Below are positions 1 through 7,792 of a stretch of 64,000 bases of DNA, piece after piece. Location of the stretch: assembly GCF_021732705.1 (NCBI RefSeq), contig NZ_JAKFUM010000002.1, positions 310,001-374,000 of the forward strand, read 5' to 3'. The notes below the pieces were generated by a model. That model was not told the origin of the DNA. It saw only the letters and a program-made list of their open reading frames with translations, and searched no databases. The stretch comes from Nevskia sp. (GTDB taxonomy: Bacteria; Pseudomonadota; Gammaproteobacteria; Nevskiales; Nevskiaceae). Position numbers and translations under genes: made by a program. Position 1 is the first letter of the stretch. Each line of letters starts with the position of its first letter.

Positions 1-797
1 CGCTGGGCCGGGTCCGACAGATTCGCCGCCGCCGACAGGATTTCCAGCGCCGCCCGATCTTCCTCGACCTCGCGCAGCGCCGGTGGCGCGCGATGCGCCA
101 GTTCCGCGAGGCGCGCGGCACGGGTTGCCGGATCGAGCGAGGCGTCCTGCGCCAGGGTCATCCGTTCGAGCAGCCAGGCATCGCGCGCCTCGTCGGCCGC
201 GAAGAAGGCCTCGGCCGCGGCCACGCCGAGCTTTTCGCGGCGCAGCACGCGGCGCCGTTCGAGCACTGCCGCCAGTTCCGCCGGCGGCCGATCGCTGCCG
301 GGGCGATCGCTGGCCAGCGGGCCGGTCGCCTCGATGTAGCCGACATAGCGATCGAACAGCGCGATCAGCGCCTGCTGTTCCGATTCCGGGAAACGCGCGC
401 TGCGGGCGTCCTCGGCCAGGCGTGCGCGCAGCACGTCCGGGCCGAGTTTGGGCACGGCCGACAGCAGCCAGTCGAAGCGACGACGCAGGGCGAGATCGAT
501 GACCAGATGGCGGCTGGCGTCGAGCGCCAGCACGCCGTCCGGCTGACCGTCCGACCACGGACCGACCAGCGGCGTCGAACCGCGGGCCGCCGCCGTCGCA
601 GCGGTGCCGGCGGCGGCCGTGGTCGCGGGGACCGCCGCCGTCACCTTCGGCGAGATCGGCTCGACCGGCGTTTCAGACGGCCGCAGGCCAATCCAGCCGG
701 CGATGCAGACCAGTACGGTGCCGGCGACGGCCCAGTCGAGGCGAATGACGAGTGGCCGCTCAGTAACCGGCGTTGCGGAGTCGGTTGGCCTGGGCAC
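1..797 (-). CDS. lifO: Lipase-specific foldase (lipase chaperone), C-terminus cut by window edge
   Basis: This is the dedicated chaperone that folds the neighbouring secreted lipase in the periplasm while staying anchored in the inner membrane. The frame is open from about 797 to the window edge. It shows an N-terminal membrane segment (GTVLVCIAGW), an Ala/Pro/Thr-rich linker, and the foldase signature RRRFDWLLSA, matching the family motif R-x-x-F-D-Y-x-L-S-A, followed by alanine- and arginine-rich helices. No ATG lies near the front. I chose the GTG at 797, which overlaps the lipase 3' end by 38 bases; ribosome-binding support there is weak. The lipase-foldase order and overlap are typical for the family. 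At least the last part of the protein is missing. Confidence 0.88.
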   Translation of the reverse strand, partial: MPRPTDSATPVTERPLVIRLDWAVAGTVLVCIAGWIGLRPSETPVEPISPKVTAAVPATTAAAGTAATAAARGSTPLVGPWSDGQPDGVLALDASRHLVIDLALRRRFDWLLSAVPKLGPDVLRARLAEDARSARFPESEQQALIALFDRYVGYIEATGPLASDRPGSDRPPAELAAVLERRRVLRREKLGVAAAEAFFAADEARDAWLLERMTLAQDASLDPATRAARLAELAHRAPPALREVEEDRAALEILSAAANLSDPAQ

Positions 798-1689
798 GGA
801 ACAGCGTCACCGGGTTGCTGGTGAAGGGGCTGACCAGCCCGAACACCTGATCGACCTCGTCCAGATGGTTCTGGAAGTAATCGTCATAGATGATCGTGCC
901 GAGATGGTTCGAGCAGCGTCCGACCAGACCATCGTTGTCCTCGTCGCCGAAGACGAGGCCGGTCGCGCCGAGAATGGCGTCGGAAACGTCGTAGAAGTTC
1001 GTGTAGTTCGCAATGCCGCCCCACGAGTAATACGCCACGTTGTTGACCCGGGCCGCGCCACTGCCGCAAGCCGTGGTCGGCAGGCCGGCCGGATAGCGGG
1101 TGTTGAACGTCCGGGTGCCCGGCGTGGTCAGCGCATCGAGTGCCGCCAGCGGGTTCTGCGGAAGATTGCCGCCGGAAATCTCGTCGATCAAGTCGGCCAC
1201 GCCCTGGATGACATCGCGCGCAACACTTTCGCTGACCGAACCCGGCGGCAGGACGTTGCGCACCAGATCGGCAACGCGCGAGCCCTTGTGCGGCGTGCCG
1301 ACGCTGGTGACCGAGGCCACGAGGTCCGGCCGCACGGCGGCGACATAGCGTGCCGTCAGGCCACCCTGGCTGTGGCCGATCAGGTTGACCCGGGTCGCGC
1401 CGGTGATCGCCAGCACCTGGCGGACCTGGCTCAGCAGCTGCTCGCCACGCACTTCATTGCTGTTGGTCGCCGAGACCTGGGCCAGGAACACGCGGGCGCC
1501 GCCGGACGCCAGACCATCCGGAATGTCATAGAAATAAGGAATGCCGGCGATCGAGTCGAAGCCGAACAGGCCATGCACCAGCACGATCGGGTAGCGGGTC
1601 TGGGTGTAGCCGGCGGCCTGCGCGTTGAACGACAGCGTGCACAGCAGCATCAGGCCGGCCGTGATGCCGGCCAGTAATTTGTTGAACAT
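760..1689 (-). CDS. lipA: Secreted triacylglycerol lipase (family I.1/I.2)
   Basis: This is an alpha/beta-hydrolase that cleaves long-chain triglycerides outside the cell. It is 309 residues, with a signal peptide of about 26 residues ending AQA. It carries the oxyanion motif VHGLFGFD (38-45) and the nucleophile elbow GHSQGG with Ser107. The likely acid is Asp253 in DNDGLV and the likely base is His275 in NHLDEV. Cys208 and Cys259 could form the family's disulfide, and the aspartate-rich segment near 249-253 and 279 fits the calcium site. The foldase gene follows with overlap, which marks this as a foldase-dependent lipase exported by the type II system. The start is the ATG at 1689 with a purine-rich stretch (ggaggaga) upstream. 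Confidence 0.95.
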   Translation of the reverse strand: MFNKLLAGITAGLMLLCTLSFNAQAAGYTQTRYPIVLVHGLFGFDSIAGIPYFYDIPDGLASGGARVFLAQVSATNSNEVRGEQLLSQVRQVLAITGATRVNLIGHSQGGLTARYVAAVRPDLVASVTSVGTPHKGSRVADLVRNVLPPGSVSESVARDVIQGVADLIDEISGGNLPQNPLAALDALTTPGTRTFNTRYPAGLPTTACGSGAARVNNVAYYSWGGIANYTNFYDVSDAILGATGLVFGDEDNDGLVGRCSNHLGTIIYDDYFQNHLDEVDQVFGLVSPFTSNPVTLFRAQANRLRNAGY

Positions 1690-1832
1690 GGACTCTCCTC
1701 CTTGTGTGATTGCGGTGTGGCCATACTCAGCCGTATGCCGCCCGCTTTTTGCGCCCTGCCACCGGCGGCGTCAAGCGCGGTTGATCCACCCCAATTCCGA
1801 TCGTTCAGTTCATCCGCGCCCCGCCGGATGGC

Positions 1833-2048
1833 CTACCAGTGCGGCGGAATCTCGTCCCGCGCGGTGCCGCGGAACACCGGTTCGTCGGCAGCGGTCAGAC
1901 GATCACCGAGCGCCTTGAGCCGCTGTTCAAGCTGCTCGATCAGCCGCTGCTGGCGCTGGATTTCCGCGCCGAGCACGTTCAGCGCGTCTTCCTGCCAGGT
2001 CATGCGGGTTTCGAGTTCGATCAGGCGGTCGTCGGCGCTGCGGCTCAT
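1833..2048 (-). CDS. slyX: SlyX family protein
   Basis: This is a small coiled-coil protein of 71 residues; the molecular role of SlyX is not established. The start (MSRSADDRLIELETRM), the heptad-rich middle (QQRLIEQLEQRLKAL) and the ending IPPHW match the family, which usually ends PPHY. The open frame continues far upstream, but that extension is antisense to the PqiA genes and has no family similarity, so I use the ATG at 2048. The gene is divergent from pqiA with about 80 bases between starts. Confidence 0.85.
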   Translation of the reverse strand: MSRSADDRLIELETRMTWQEDALNVLGAEIQRQQRLIEQLEQRLKALGDRLTAADEPVFRGTARDEIPPHW

Positions 2049-2132
2049 CGGGATCACGGTCAGGGGAACGGGGCCGAGTGTAGTCCCGGGGCCGCGATCG
2101 GCACAGGCTATGCTTGATCCTTGAACACCGAC

Positions 2133-2786
2133 ATGAACACGCCTTTCATCGAGCCCGAAACCGCCGTCGCTGCCGAGCCCGGGCTGGTCGTCTGCGAGCA
2201 CTGCGATGCCGTGCACCAGCGGCCGCAGCTGGCACCCGGCGAAGCAGCCGACTGCACGACCTGCGGCGCACTGCTGTATCGCCGCTCGCGGCTCGATCGC
2301 GATGCGATGCTGGCGCTGACCGTGGCGGCATTGATCGTGTTCGTGATGGCCAATGCCATGCCGATCGTCACCATGGAAGCCGGCGGCGTCGTCACCCAGG
2401 GCCGCCTGACGACGATGGTGTCGGCCGCATGGAACTCGGGCATCGGCGCCGTCGCCGCGATCGCGGCGGCGACCGTCTTCCTGTTCCCGCTGGCCCAGCT
2501 GACGCTGTACCTGTACGTGCTGATGGCACGGCAGCGGCAGACGCTGCCGGCCGATTTCGCGCTGGCGATGCACGGCCTGAGGCTGCTGCGGCCGTGGAGC
2601 ATGGTCGAGGTGTTCCTGATCGGCGTGCTGGTGTCGGTGGTCAAGATGACCAGCCTCGCCATGGTCAAGCCGCAGGCCGGCCTGTGGGCCTTCGGCGTGC
2701 TGACCATCCTGCTGACCGCGCTCAGCACCTTCGAGCTGCGCGAGCTGTGGGCCGACGACGACCCGCCGCCGGAGCCGCATCGGTGA
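2133..2786 (+). CDS. pqiA: PqiA-like inner-membrane protein, first half-protein
   Basis: PqiA is the inner-membrane partner of the MCE protein PqiB in an envelope-spanning system thought to move lipids or protect the envelope. This 217-residue protein has a cytoplasmic zinc ribbon (CEHC near 21, CTTC near 41) followed by four predicted membrane segments and the PqiA signature WSMVEVFLIGVLVS. E. coli PqiA has two such ribbon-plus-membrane units in one chain; here they are separate genes. The ATG at 2133 is preferred over an in-frame TTG at 2121. Its stop overlaps the next start (GTGA). Confidence 0.88.
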   Translation: MNTPFIEPETAVAAEPGLVVCEHCDAVHQRPQLAPGEAADCTTCGALLYRRSRLDRDAMLALTVAALIVFVMANAMPIVTMEAGGVVTQGRLTTMVSAAWNSGIGAVAAIAAATVFLFPLAQLTLYLYVLMARQRQTLPADFALAMHGLRLLRPWSMVEVFLIGVLVSVVKMTSLAMVKPQAGLWAFGVLTILLTALSTFELRELWADDDPPPEPHR

Positions 2787-3502
2787 CCGGGACCGTGATC
2801 GCGCAACCGCGCGCCGCGAGTCTCGGCCTGATCGGCTGCGACGCGTGCGGCCTCGTGCTGCGGGCACCGTCCGCACCGCAGCACACGGCATCGTGCCCGC
2901 GCTGCGGCAGCGCGCTGCACCGGCGCCGGCCGAATGCCGTGAACCGGGCCTGGGCCTATCTGATCGCCGCCGTGATCCTGTACATCCCGGCCAACGTGCT
3001 GCCGGTGCTGCGCAGCACCAAGCTGTTCGACACCAGCATCGACACCATCATTTCCGGCGTCGTCTCGCTGTGGGATGACGGCTCCTGGGACCTCGCGGTG
3101 ATCGTGTTCACCGCCAGCGTCGTGGTGCCGGTGCTGAAGATCGGCGCGCTGGCGCTGCTGCTGCTCAGCGTGCAGAACGGCTGGCAGACGGCGCCGCGCG
3201 AGCGGGCCCGGCTGTACCGGATTCTGGAGTTCATCGGTCACTGGTCGATGCTCGATGTCTTCGCGATAGCGCTGCTGGTCACCTTGGTACACTTCGGCGC
3301 GTTCGCGTACGTCGAACCCGGCCCGGGCATCGTCGCCTTCGGTGCCGTGGTGGTGCTGACCATGCTCGCGACGATGAGCTTCGACCCGCGCCTGATCTGG
3401 GATGCCCTCGAAGTGCCCGCTCCGGCGTCCGATGCCGGGGCTGCCACTGCCTCGCCTCCCCTGCCGGCACCGCCTGCGCTCACGGAAGACCTGCCGACAT
3501 GA
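2783..3502 (+). CDS. pqiA: PqiA-like inner-membrane protein, second half-protein
   Basis: This is the second PqiA unit, 239 residues, starting at a GTG that overlaps the previous stop by four bases and ending inside the ATGA start of pqiB, so the three genes are probably translationally coupled. It has a zinc ribbon (Cys19/Cys22 in CDAC and Cys38/Cys41 in CPRC), four hydrophobic segments, and the motif HWSMLDVFAIALLVTLV. The C-terminus is a proline/alanine-rich tail. By family knowledge it sits in the inner membrane and works with PqiB. Confidence 0.88.
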   Translation: MTGTVIAQPRAASLGLIGCDACGLVLRAPSAPQHTASCPRCGSALHRRRPNAVNRAWAYLIAAVILYIPANVLPVLRSTKLFDTSIDTIISGVVSLWDDGSWDLAVIVFTASVVVPVLKIGALALLLLSVQNGWQTAPRERARLYRILEFIGHWSMLDVFAIALLVTLVHFGAFAYVEPGPGIVAFGAVVVLTMLATMSFDPRLIWDALEVPAPASDAGAATASPPLPAPPALTEDLPT

Positions 3503-5226
3503 CCTCGTCCCCTTCAACCCCGGCTTCGCCGTCACCCTCCGGGCCGCCGCTGCCTGACGTGCATCCGTCCGGGCGCCTGCGGGTCTCGCTGATCTGGCTG
3601 GTGCCGCTGCTCGCGGCACTGGTCGGCCTCGGCCTCGTGGTCCGGACCTGGCTGCAGACCGGTCCGACGATCACCATCAGCTTCAACACCGCCGAAGGGC
3701 TGGTCACCGGCACCACCGAAGTCCGCTACAAGGACGTGGTCGTCGGCAAGGTCAGCGGCATCGTGCTGAACGACGACGACAGCGGCGTCATCGTCACCGT
3801 CGAGCTGACGCCGAGCGCAGCCCGGCTCGCGGTGCAGGACACGCGCTTCTGGGTGGTGCGGCCGCGCATCGGCATCGGCGGCGTGTCCGGCATCTCGACA
3901 TTGCTCTCCGGCGCCTACATCGGCGTCGATGTCGGCCGCTCCAAGGAAGTCCTCAAGGCCTTCAAGGGCCTGGACAAGCCGCCGGCCGTGACCCACGACC
4001 AGAAAGGCAGCAAGTTCACCTTGACCACGCAGGACGCCGGTTCGATCTCGATCGGCGCACCGGTCTACTACCGGCGCGTCGCAGTCGGTCAGGTGGTCGA
4101 TGCCACGCTCGATCCCGATGGCCGCCGGATCACGATCCAGGTCTTCGTCGAAGCGCCATACGACCGCTTCGTGACCCGCAACACGCGCTTCTGGAATGCC
4201 GGCGGCGTCGATCTGGCGGTGTCCTCCGAAGGCCTGAAGCTCAACACCCAGTCGCTGGCGACGGTGCTGGCCGGCGGCATCGCGTTCCAGCCGGCGGACG
4301 AGAACAACCCGGGCGAACCGGCGCCGCTCGACAGCACGTTCGAGCTGTATGCCGATGCCGGCACCGCACTGGCCCCGGCCGACGGTCCGTCGATCGAAGC
4401 GCTGCTGGTGTTCCGCGAATCGACCCGCGGGCTGGCCATCGGCACGCCGGTGGATTTCCTCGGCATCGTCGTCGGACGGGTCAAGGACATCCAGCCGGAA
4501 TACGACACCTCGCGCCGCAGCTTCTTCGCGCGCGTGCGCGTCGAGCTGTTTCTCGAACGGCTCGGCCCCGCCTACCGCACGCTGACCGGGCTGGATGGCG
4601 ATGCCGCCGAAGCCGGCATGCAGCCGCCGCTGCGCGTGCTGCGGCGCCTGATCGATCAGGGCCTGCACGGCCAGCTGCGCGCCGGGAACCTGCTGACCGG
4701 CCAGCAGTACGTCGCGCTGTTCTTCAAGCCGGGCAATCGCAAGCTCGTGGTGCAGCGCAAGGACAGCGTGCCTGAAATTCCAAGCGCGCCGGGCAGCCTC
4801 GAGGAAATCCAGACCCAGATCGAAAGCATCGTCACCAAGCTCGATTCGATTCCGATCGTCGACATCGCCAACGACCTGCGCAGCACCGTGCAGAGCGCGA
4901 ACAGCCTGCTGAAATCGCTCGATGGTCAGGTACTGCCGGAAACGAAGCAGACCATCGTCGAGGCGCGGCAGCTGATCCGCTCGCTCGACCAGAATCTGCT
5001 GTCGCCGGATTCCGCGCTGCAGCAGGACCTCGGCCGCACGCTGGAACAGCTGAACCGCACGGCCGCGTCGTTCCGCACGCTGGCGGACTACCTCGAGCAG
5101 CACCCGGAAGCGCTGCTGCGCGGCCGCCCGGCCGAGCCGGAGCCGGCATCGGCCGCACCACCTGCGCCCGAGATCCCGCCGTCGCCGCCGCTGCGCGCCC
5201 CCACTGCCGATGCGCCCCGGAACTGA
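3499..5226 (+). CDS. pqiB: PqiB, MCE-domain envelope-spanning protein
   Basis: This protein is 575 residues. An N-terminal proline-rich stretch is followed by a single membrane anchor (about 31-51) and three MCE/MlaD repeats, beginning with ISFNTAEGLVTGTTEVRYK. The C-terminus (about 430-540) is a long helical region (IESIVTKLDSIPIV..., EARQLIRSLDQNLL) that forms the needle in PqiB, followed by a Pro/Ala tail. MCE proteins form hexameric rings that carry lipids across the periplasm. The position between the PqiA halves and PqiC, with four-base overlap upstream and four bases to the next start, confirms the call. Confidence 0.93.
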   Translation: MTSSPSTPASPSPSGPPLPDVHPSGRLRVSLIWLVPLLAALVGLGLVVRTWLQTGPTITISFNTAEGLVTGTTEVRYKDVVVGKVSGIVLNDDDSGVIVTVELTPSAARLAVQDTRFWVVRPRIGIGGVSGISTLLSGAYIGVDVGRSKEVLKAFKGLDKPPAVTHDQKGSKFTLTTQDAGSISIGAPVYYRRVAVGQVVDATLDPDGRRITIQVFVEAPYDRFVTRNTRFWNAGGVDLAVSSEGLKLNTQSLATVLAGGIAFQPADENNPGEPAPLDSTFELYADAGTALAPADGPSIEALLVFRESTRGLAIGTPVDFLGIVVGRVKDIQPEYDTSRRSFFARVRVELFLERLGPAYRTLTGLDGDAAEAGMQPPLRVLRRLIDQGLHGQLRAGNLLTGQQYVALFFKPGNRKLVVQRKDSVPEIPSAPGSLEEIQTQIESIVTKLDSIPIVDIANDLRSTVQSANSLLKSLDGQVLPETKQTIVEARQLIRSLDQNLLSPDSALQQDLGRTLEQLNRTAASFRTLADYLEQHPEALLRGRPAEPEPASAAPPAPEIPPSPPLRAPTADAPRN

Positions 5227-5230
5227 TGCC

Positions 5231-5860
5231 ATGACGCTCGCCCGCCTTGCCGCTGCATCCGTTGCCGCCGTCCTGCTCGCCGCGTGCCAGTCCGCCGCGC
5301 CGATCCGCTTCTACACGCTGCTGCCGCCGGCCGCCGTCACGCCGCCTCCGGCGCAGGACCCGGCGTTCCGCATCGCCGTTGGCCCGGTCGGCATTCCGGC
5401 GCAGGTCGACACGCCGAAGATTGTCGTGCGCGAAGGCAATGGCCGGCTGATTCCGGTCGACGGCCAGCGCTGGATCGCCCCGCTCGCCGATGAAACCCGC
5501 AACGCGCTGCGTGCCGCGCTGACCCAGCGTCTCGGCGTGCCCGACAGCAGCGATCTCGGCGACGCCGGCAGCGCGCTGCCGCTGTACCGGGTGCGGGTGA
5601 ACCTGCAGCGCTTCGAATCGACGCTCGGCCGCAGCGCGCGGATCGACGCGACGTGGACCATTGCCAGCGCACGCGATGCCGCGCGCAGCGCCACCTGCGA
5701 CAGCCGCGCCGAAGTCGCCGTCGGCCCGGGCTTCGAGGCCCTGGCCGAAGGCCATCAGCGGGCGCTGATCCGCCTCGCCGACCAGATCGCCGCCGGCCTC
5801 GAAACGCTGGCGGCGGGCAAGCCGGCGCTGGTCTGCGCCGCGGCCGATCCGGCGCGCTGA
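5231..5860 (+). CDS. pqiC: PqiC, outer-membrane lipoprotein of the Pqi system
   Basis: This is a lipoprotein of 209 residues with lipobox LLAAC (acylated Cys19), in the family of ABC-type transport auxiliary lipoproteins (DUF330/YmbA). The mature part begins IRFYTLLPP, typical of the family, and includes the conserved LADETRNALRAAL region. It is expected to dock PqiB to the outer membrane. The ATG at 5231 is four bases after the pqiB stop and gives a clean lipoprotein signal; an in-frame ATG at 5210 would add residues before the signal. Confidence 0.9.
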   Translation: MTLARLAAASVAAVLLAACQSAAPIRFYTLLPPAAVTPPPAQDPAFRIAVGPVGIPAQVDTPKIVVREGNGRLIPVDGQRWIAPLADETRNALRAALTQRLGVPDSSDLGDAGSALPLYRVRVNLQRFESTLGRSARIDATWTIASARDAARSATCDSRAEVAVGPGFEALAEGHQRALIRLADQIAAGLETLAAGKPALVCAAADPAR

Positions 5861-5902
5861 CGGATTCGCGGACCAACGCGCCGACCGACGCACTGACTGG
5901 CC

Positions 5903-6316
5903 ATGCTGACGATCAACGATCAGGTTTCGGTGCCGCTGACCGACATCGAGATGACCGCTATCCGCTCGCAGGGCGCCGGCGGCCAGAACGTCAACAAGAC
6001 CTCGACCGCCATCCATCTGCGCTTCGACATTCGCGCGTCGAGCCTCAGCGACGAGATCAAGGAGCGGCTGCTGCTGAAGGCCGATCACCGCATCACGCGC
6101 GATGGCGTGGTCGTCATCAAGGCGCAGCAGCACCGCAGTCAGGAAGGCAATCGCGACGCCGCCCTCGCCCGCCTCGCCGACCTGCTGACCCGCGCGCTGC
6201 ATGTGCCGACGCCGCGCCGGGCGACGAAGCCGTCGCGTGCGGCGAAGCGCAAGCGGGTCGATGACAAGACCCAGCGCGGCGGCCTGAAGCGGCTGCGGCG
6301 CTCGGTCGACGACTGA
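5903..6316 (+). CDS. arfB: ArfB, alternative ribosome-rescue peptidyl-tRNA hydrolase
   Basis: ArfB (YaeJ) enters stalled ribosomes lacking a stop codon and releases the nascent chain. The protein is 137 residues, as usual for the family. The catalytic GGQ loop (GAGGQNVNKTSTAIHLRF) lies near residues 28-45. The tail is rich in basic residues (KRKRVDDKTQRGGLKRLRRS), which in ArfB inserts into the mRNA channel. The gene starts 42 bases after pqiC on the same strand and could be co-transcribed. Confidence 0.93.
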   Translation: MLTINDQVSVPLTDIEMTAIRSQGAGGQNVNKTSTAIHLRFDIRASSLSDEIKERLLLKADHRITRDGVVVIKAQQHRSQEGNRDAALARLADLLTRALHVPTPRRATKPSRAAKRKRVDDKTQRGGLKRLRRSVDD

Positions 6317-6343
6317 CCCGAGCGCGTCCGCGGCGCCGCCGTC

Positions 6344-6805
6344 TCAGTCCACGCGCAGCTCGATCAGTTCCGCCGTCGCGGTTCCGCGCGCCACGCGCAG
6401 TTTCGCGACCGTGACCGGCAGGCTGAACCGGCGCGGTCCGGCGCTGCCCGGGTTGACGAACAGCCGGCCGTCGCGCGGCTCGATCCGTGGCCGATGCGAA
6501 TGCCCGGTGACGATCACCTGCGCCCGCGCCGCCTCGTCCGGGTGCAGCAGTTTCAGGTCATGCAGCAGATGGATCGCCACGCCGTCGACGTCGTACCACG
6601 CAGTTTCCGGCACGGCATCGAACGCGGCAGCGCGATCGTTGTTGCCGCGCACGGCGGTGACCGGTGCCAGTTCGGCGAGCTGCGCGAGGATCGCGACATC
6701 GCCGATGTCCCCGCCGTGCAGGATCGCGTCGCAGCTGTGCAGCGCCGCCAGCGCCTGCGGTCGCAGCAGGCCGTGGGTGTCCGAGATGAGACCGATCGTG
6801 ATCAT
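6344..6805 (-). CDS. YfcE/MJ0936-family metallophosphoesterase
   Basis: This is a calcineurin-like phosphodiesterase of 153 residues. All metal-binding blocks are present: SDTHG (8-12), HGGDIGD, GNND (RGNNDRAA), and GHSHRP, with a following NPGS typical of the YfcE subgroup. Such enzymes hydrolyse phosphodiesters in vitro; the physiological substrate here is unknown. The frame continues upstream, but the ATG at 6805 is the first that gives the family N-terminus MITIGLISDTHG. It is convergent with arfB. Confidence 0.9.
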   Translation of the reverse strand: MITIGLISDTHGLLRPQALAALHSCDAILHGGDIGDVAILAQLAELAPVTAVRGNNDRAAAFDAVPETAWYDVDGVAIHLLHDLKLLHPDEAARAQVIVTGHSHRPRIEPRDGRLFVNPGSAGPRRFSLPVTVAKLRVARGTATAELIELRVD

Positions 6806-6908
6806 GCAAAGAAGTGTAGCGGCGTGCCGTGGTACCTCATCCGAATCCGGAGGTCGCTGCATCGAAGGAACGTCGCGAATGATCGCGGCCTTGTTCCCGA
6901 GACCTCCG

Positions 6909-7163
6909 ATGAACCGTACGCAAGCTCCGACTTCCCACCGTTCCACCCGGCGCAGCGCCGTTTCGGTGCGCCACGTCATCGCCTTTGCGGTCGCTGCCGT
7001 CATCAATGCCGGCGCGATTCTGGGCGCCGCCCAGCTCGAGACGCGCGGCGAGCGCGCCTACGCCGCGCGGGCCGTCGCCAGTCTGACGCAGGTTGCCGCG
7101 ATCAAGCCCGACGCCGCGTCGGGCACGGTGAAACTGGCTGCCAAGCCGGTCGCACGCGGCTGA
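6909..7163 (+). CDS. Small single-pass membrane protein, unknown
   Basis: This is an 84-residue predicted protein. A basic N-terminus is followed by one hydrophobic stretch (VIAFAVAAVINAGAILGAAQ, about 22-41) and an alanine-rich soluble tail. No family is recognised. The codon bias is like that of neighbouring genes and the start follows a plausible leader, but a ribosome-binding site is weak. The gene lies between the divergent phosphoesterase and the SET gene. It could be a real small membrane protein or a fortuitous frame. Confidence 0.5.
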   Translation: MNRTQAPTSHRSTRRSAVSVRHVIAFAVAAVINAGAILGAAQLETRGERAYAARAVASLTQVAAIKPDAASGTVKLAAKPVARG

Positions 7164-7298
7164 TCCCCGTTGATGGGCGCCGGCACGCGGCGGACCGCGC
7201 CAGCGCGATGACCGGCGCGCTGGCGCTTGCCGCAGCGCGACATGCGCCCGGCATGGAATCTGGATGACAATGTGCGGGTATCCATCGAAGGCCCGCGC

Positions 7299-7766
7299 AT
7301 GTCCCGCAACACCGTCACCCGTCGTTCGGCGATTCACGGCAATGGCGTCTTCGCAGCGCGCAAGCTGCCTGCCGGCACCGAAGTGATGGAGTACACCGGA
7401 CGACTGCGAACGCACGCGTACATCGACAAGGTCTATGCCGATACCGTCGAGTCCGGCCACACGTTCCTGTTCACCCTGAACGAGCGCTATGTCGTCGACG
7501 GCAACTTCGATTCGAACGATGCGCGCTGGATCAATCACAGCTGCGATCCGAACTGCAAGCCGTACATCATCGAGAACGAAGCCGGCGACAAGAAGCTCGA
7601 CCGCATCGTCATCGAGACCCAGCGCGACATCGAGAAAGGCGAAGAACTGACCTTCGACTACGGCATACGCCTGGACTGCCGCCACACGGCACGGCTGAAG
7701 AAGATCTGGGCTTGCCGCTGCGGCTCGCCGAAGTGCATCGGGACGATGCTGAAGCCGAAGCGCTAG
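7299..7766 (+). CDS. SET-domain lysine methyltransferase-like protein
   Basis: This is a compact SET protein of about 155 residues. It begins with the typical IHGNGVFAARKLPAG block. It then has the pseudoknot-forming NHSCDPNC motif, ELTFDYG, and a cysteine-rich post-SET segment (CRCGSPKCIG), which together make the AdoMet site and a zinc cluster. The domain methylates lysines in eukaryotes; substrates of free-standing bacterial members are mostly unknown. I start at the ATG at 7299; the open frame reaches 7227 without family similarity. Confidence 0.9.
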   Translation: MSRNTVTRRSAIHGNGVFAARKLPAGTEVMEYTGRLRTHAYIDKVYADTVESGHTFLFTLNERYVVDGNFDSNDARWINHSCDPNCKPYIIENEAGDKKLDRIVIETQRDIEKGEELTFDYGIRLDCRHTARLKKIWACRCGSPKCIGTMLKPKR

Positions 7767-7792
7767 GCCGTCGGTTTCAGCGGGCCGATCCT

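Noticed and set aside
1833-2891. Extended frame upstream of slyX
   Set aside because: The extension is antisense to the PqiA genes and lacks SlyX similarity; only the last 71 residues match the family.
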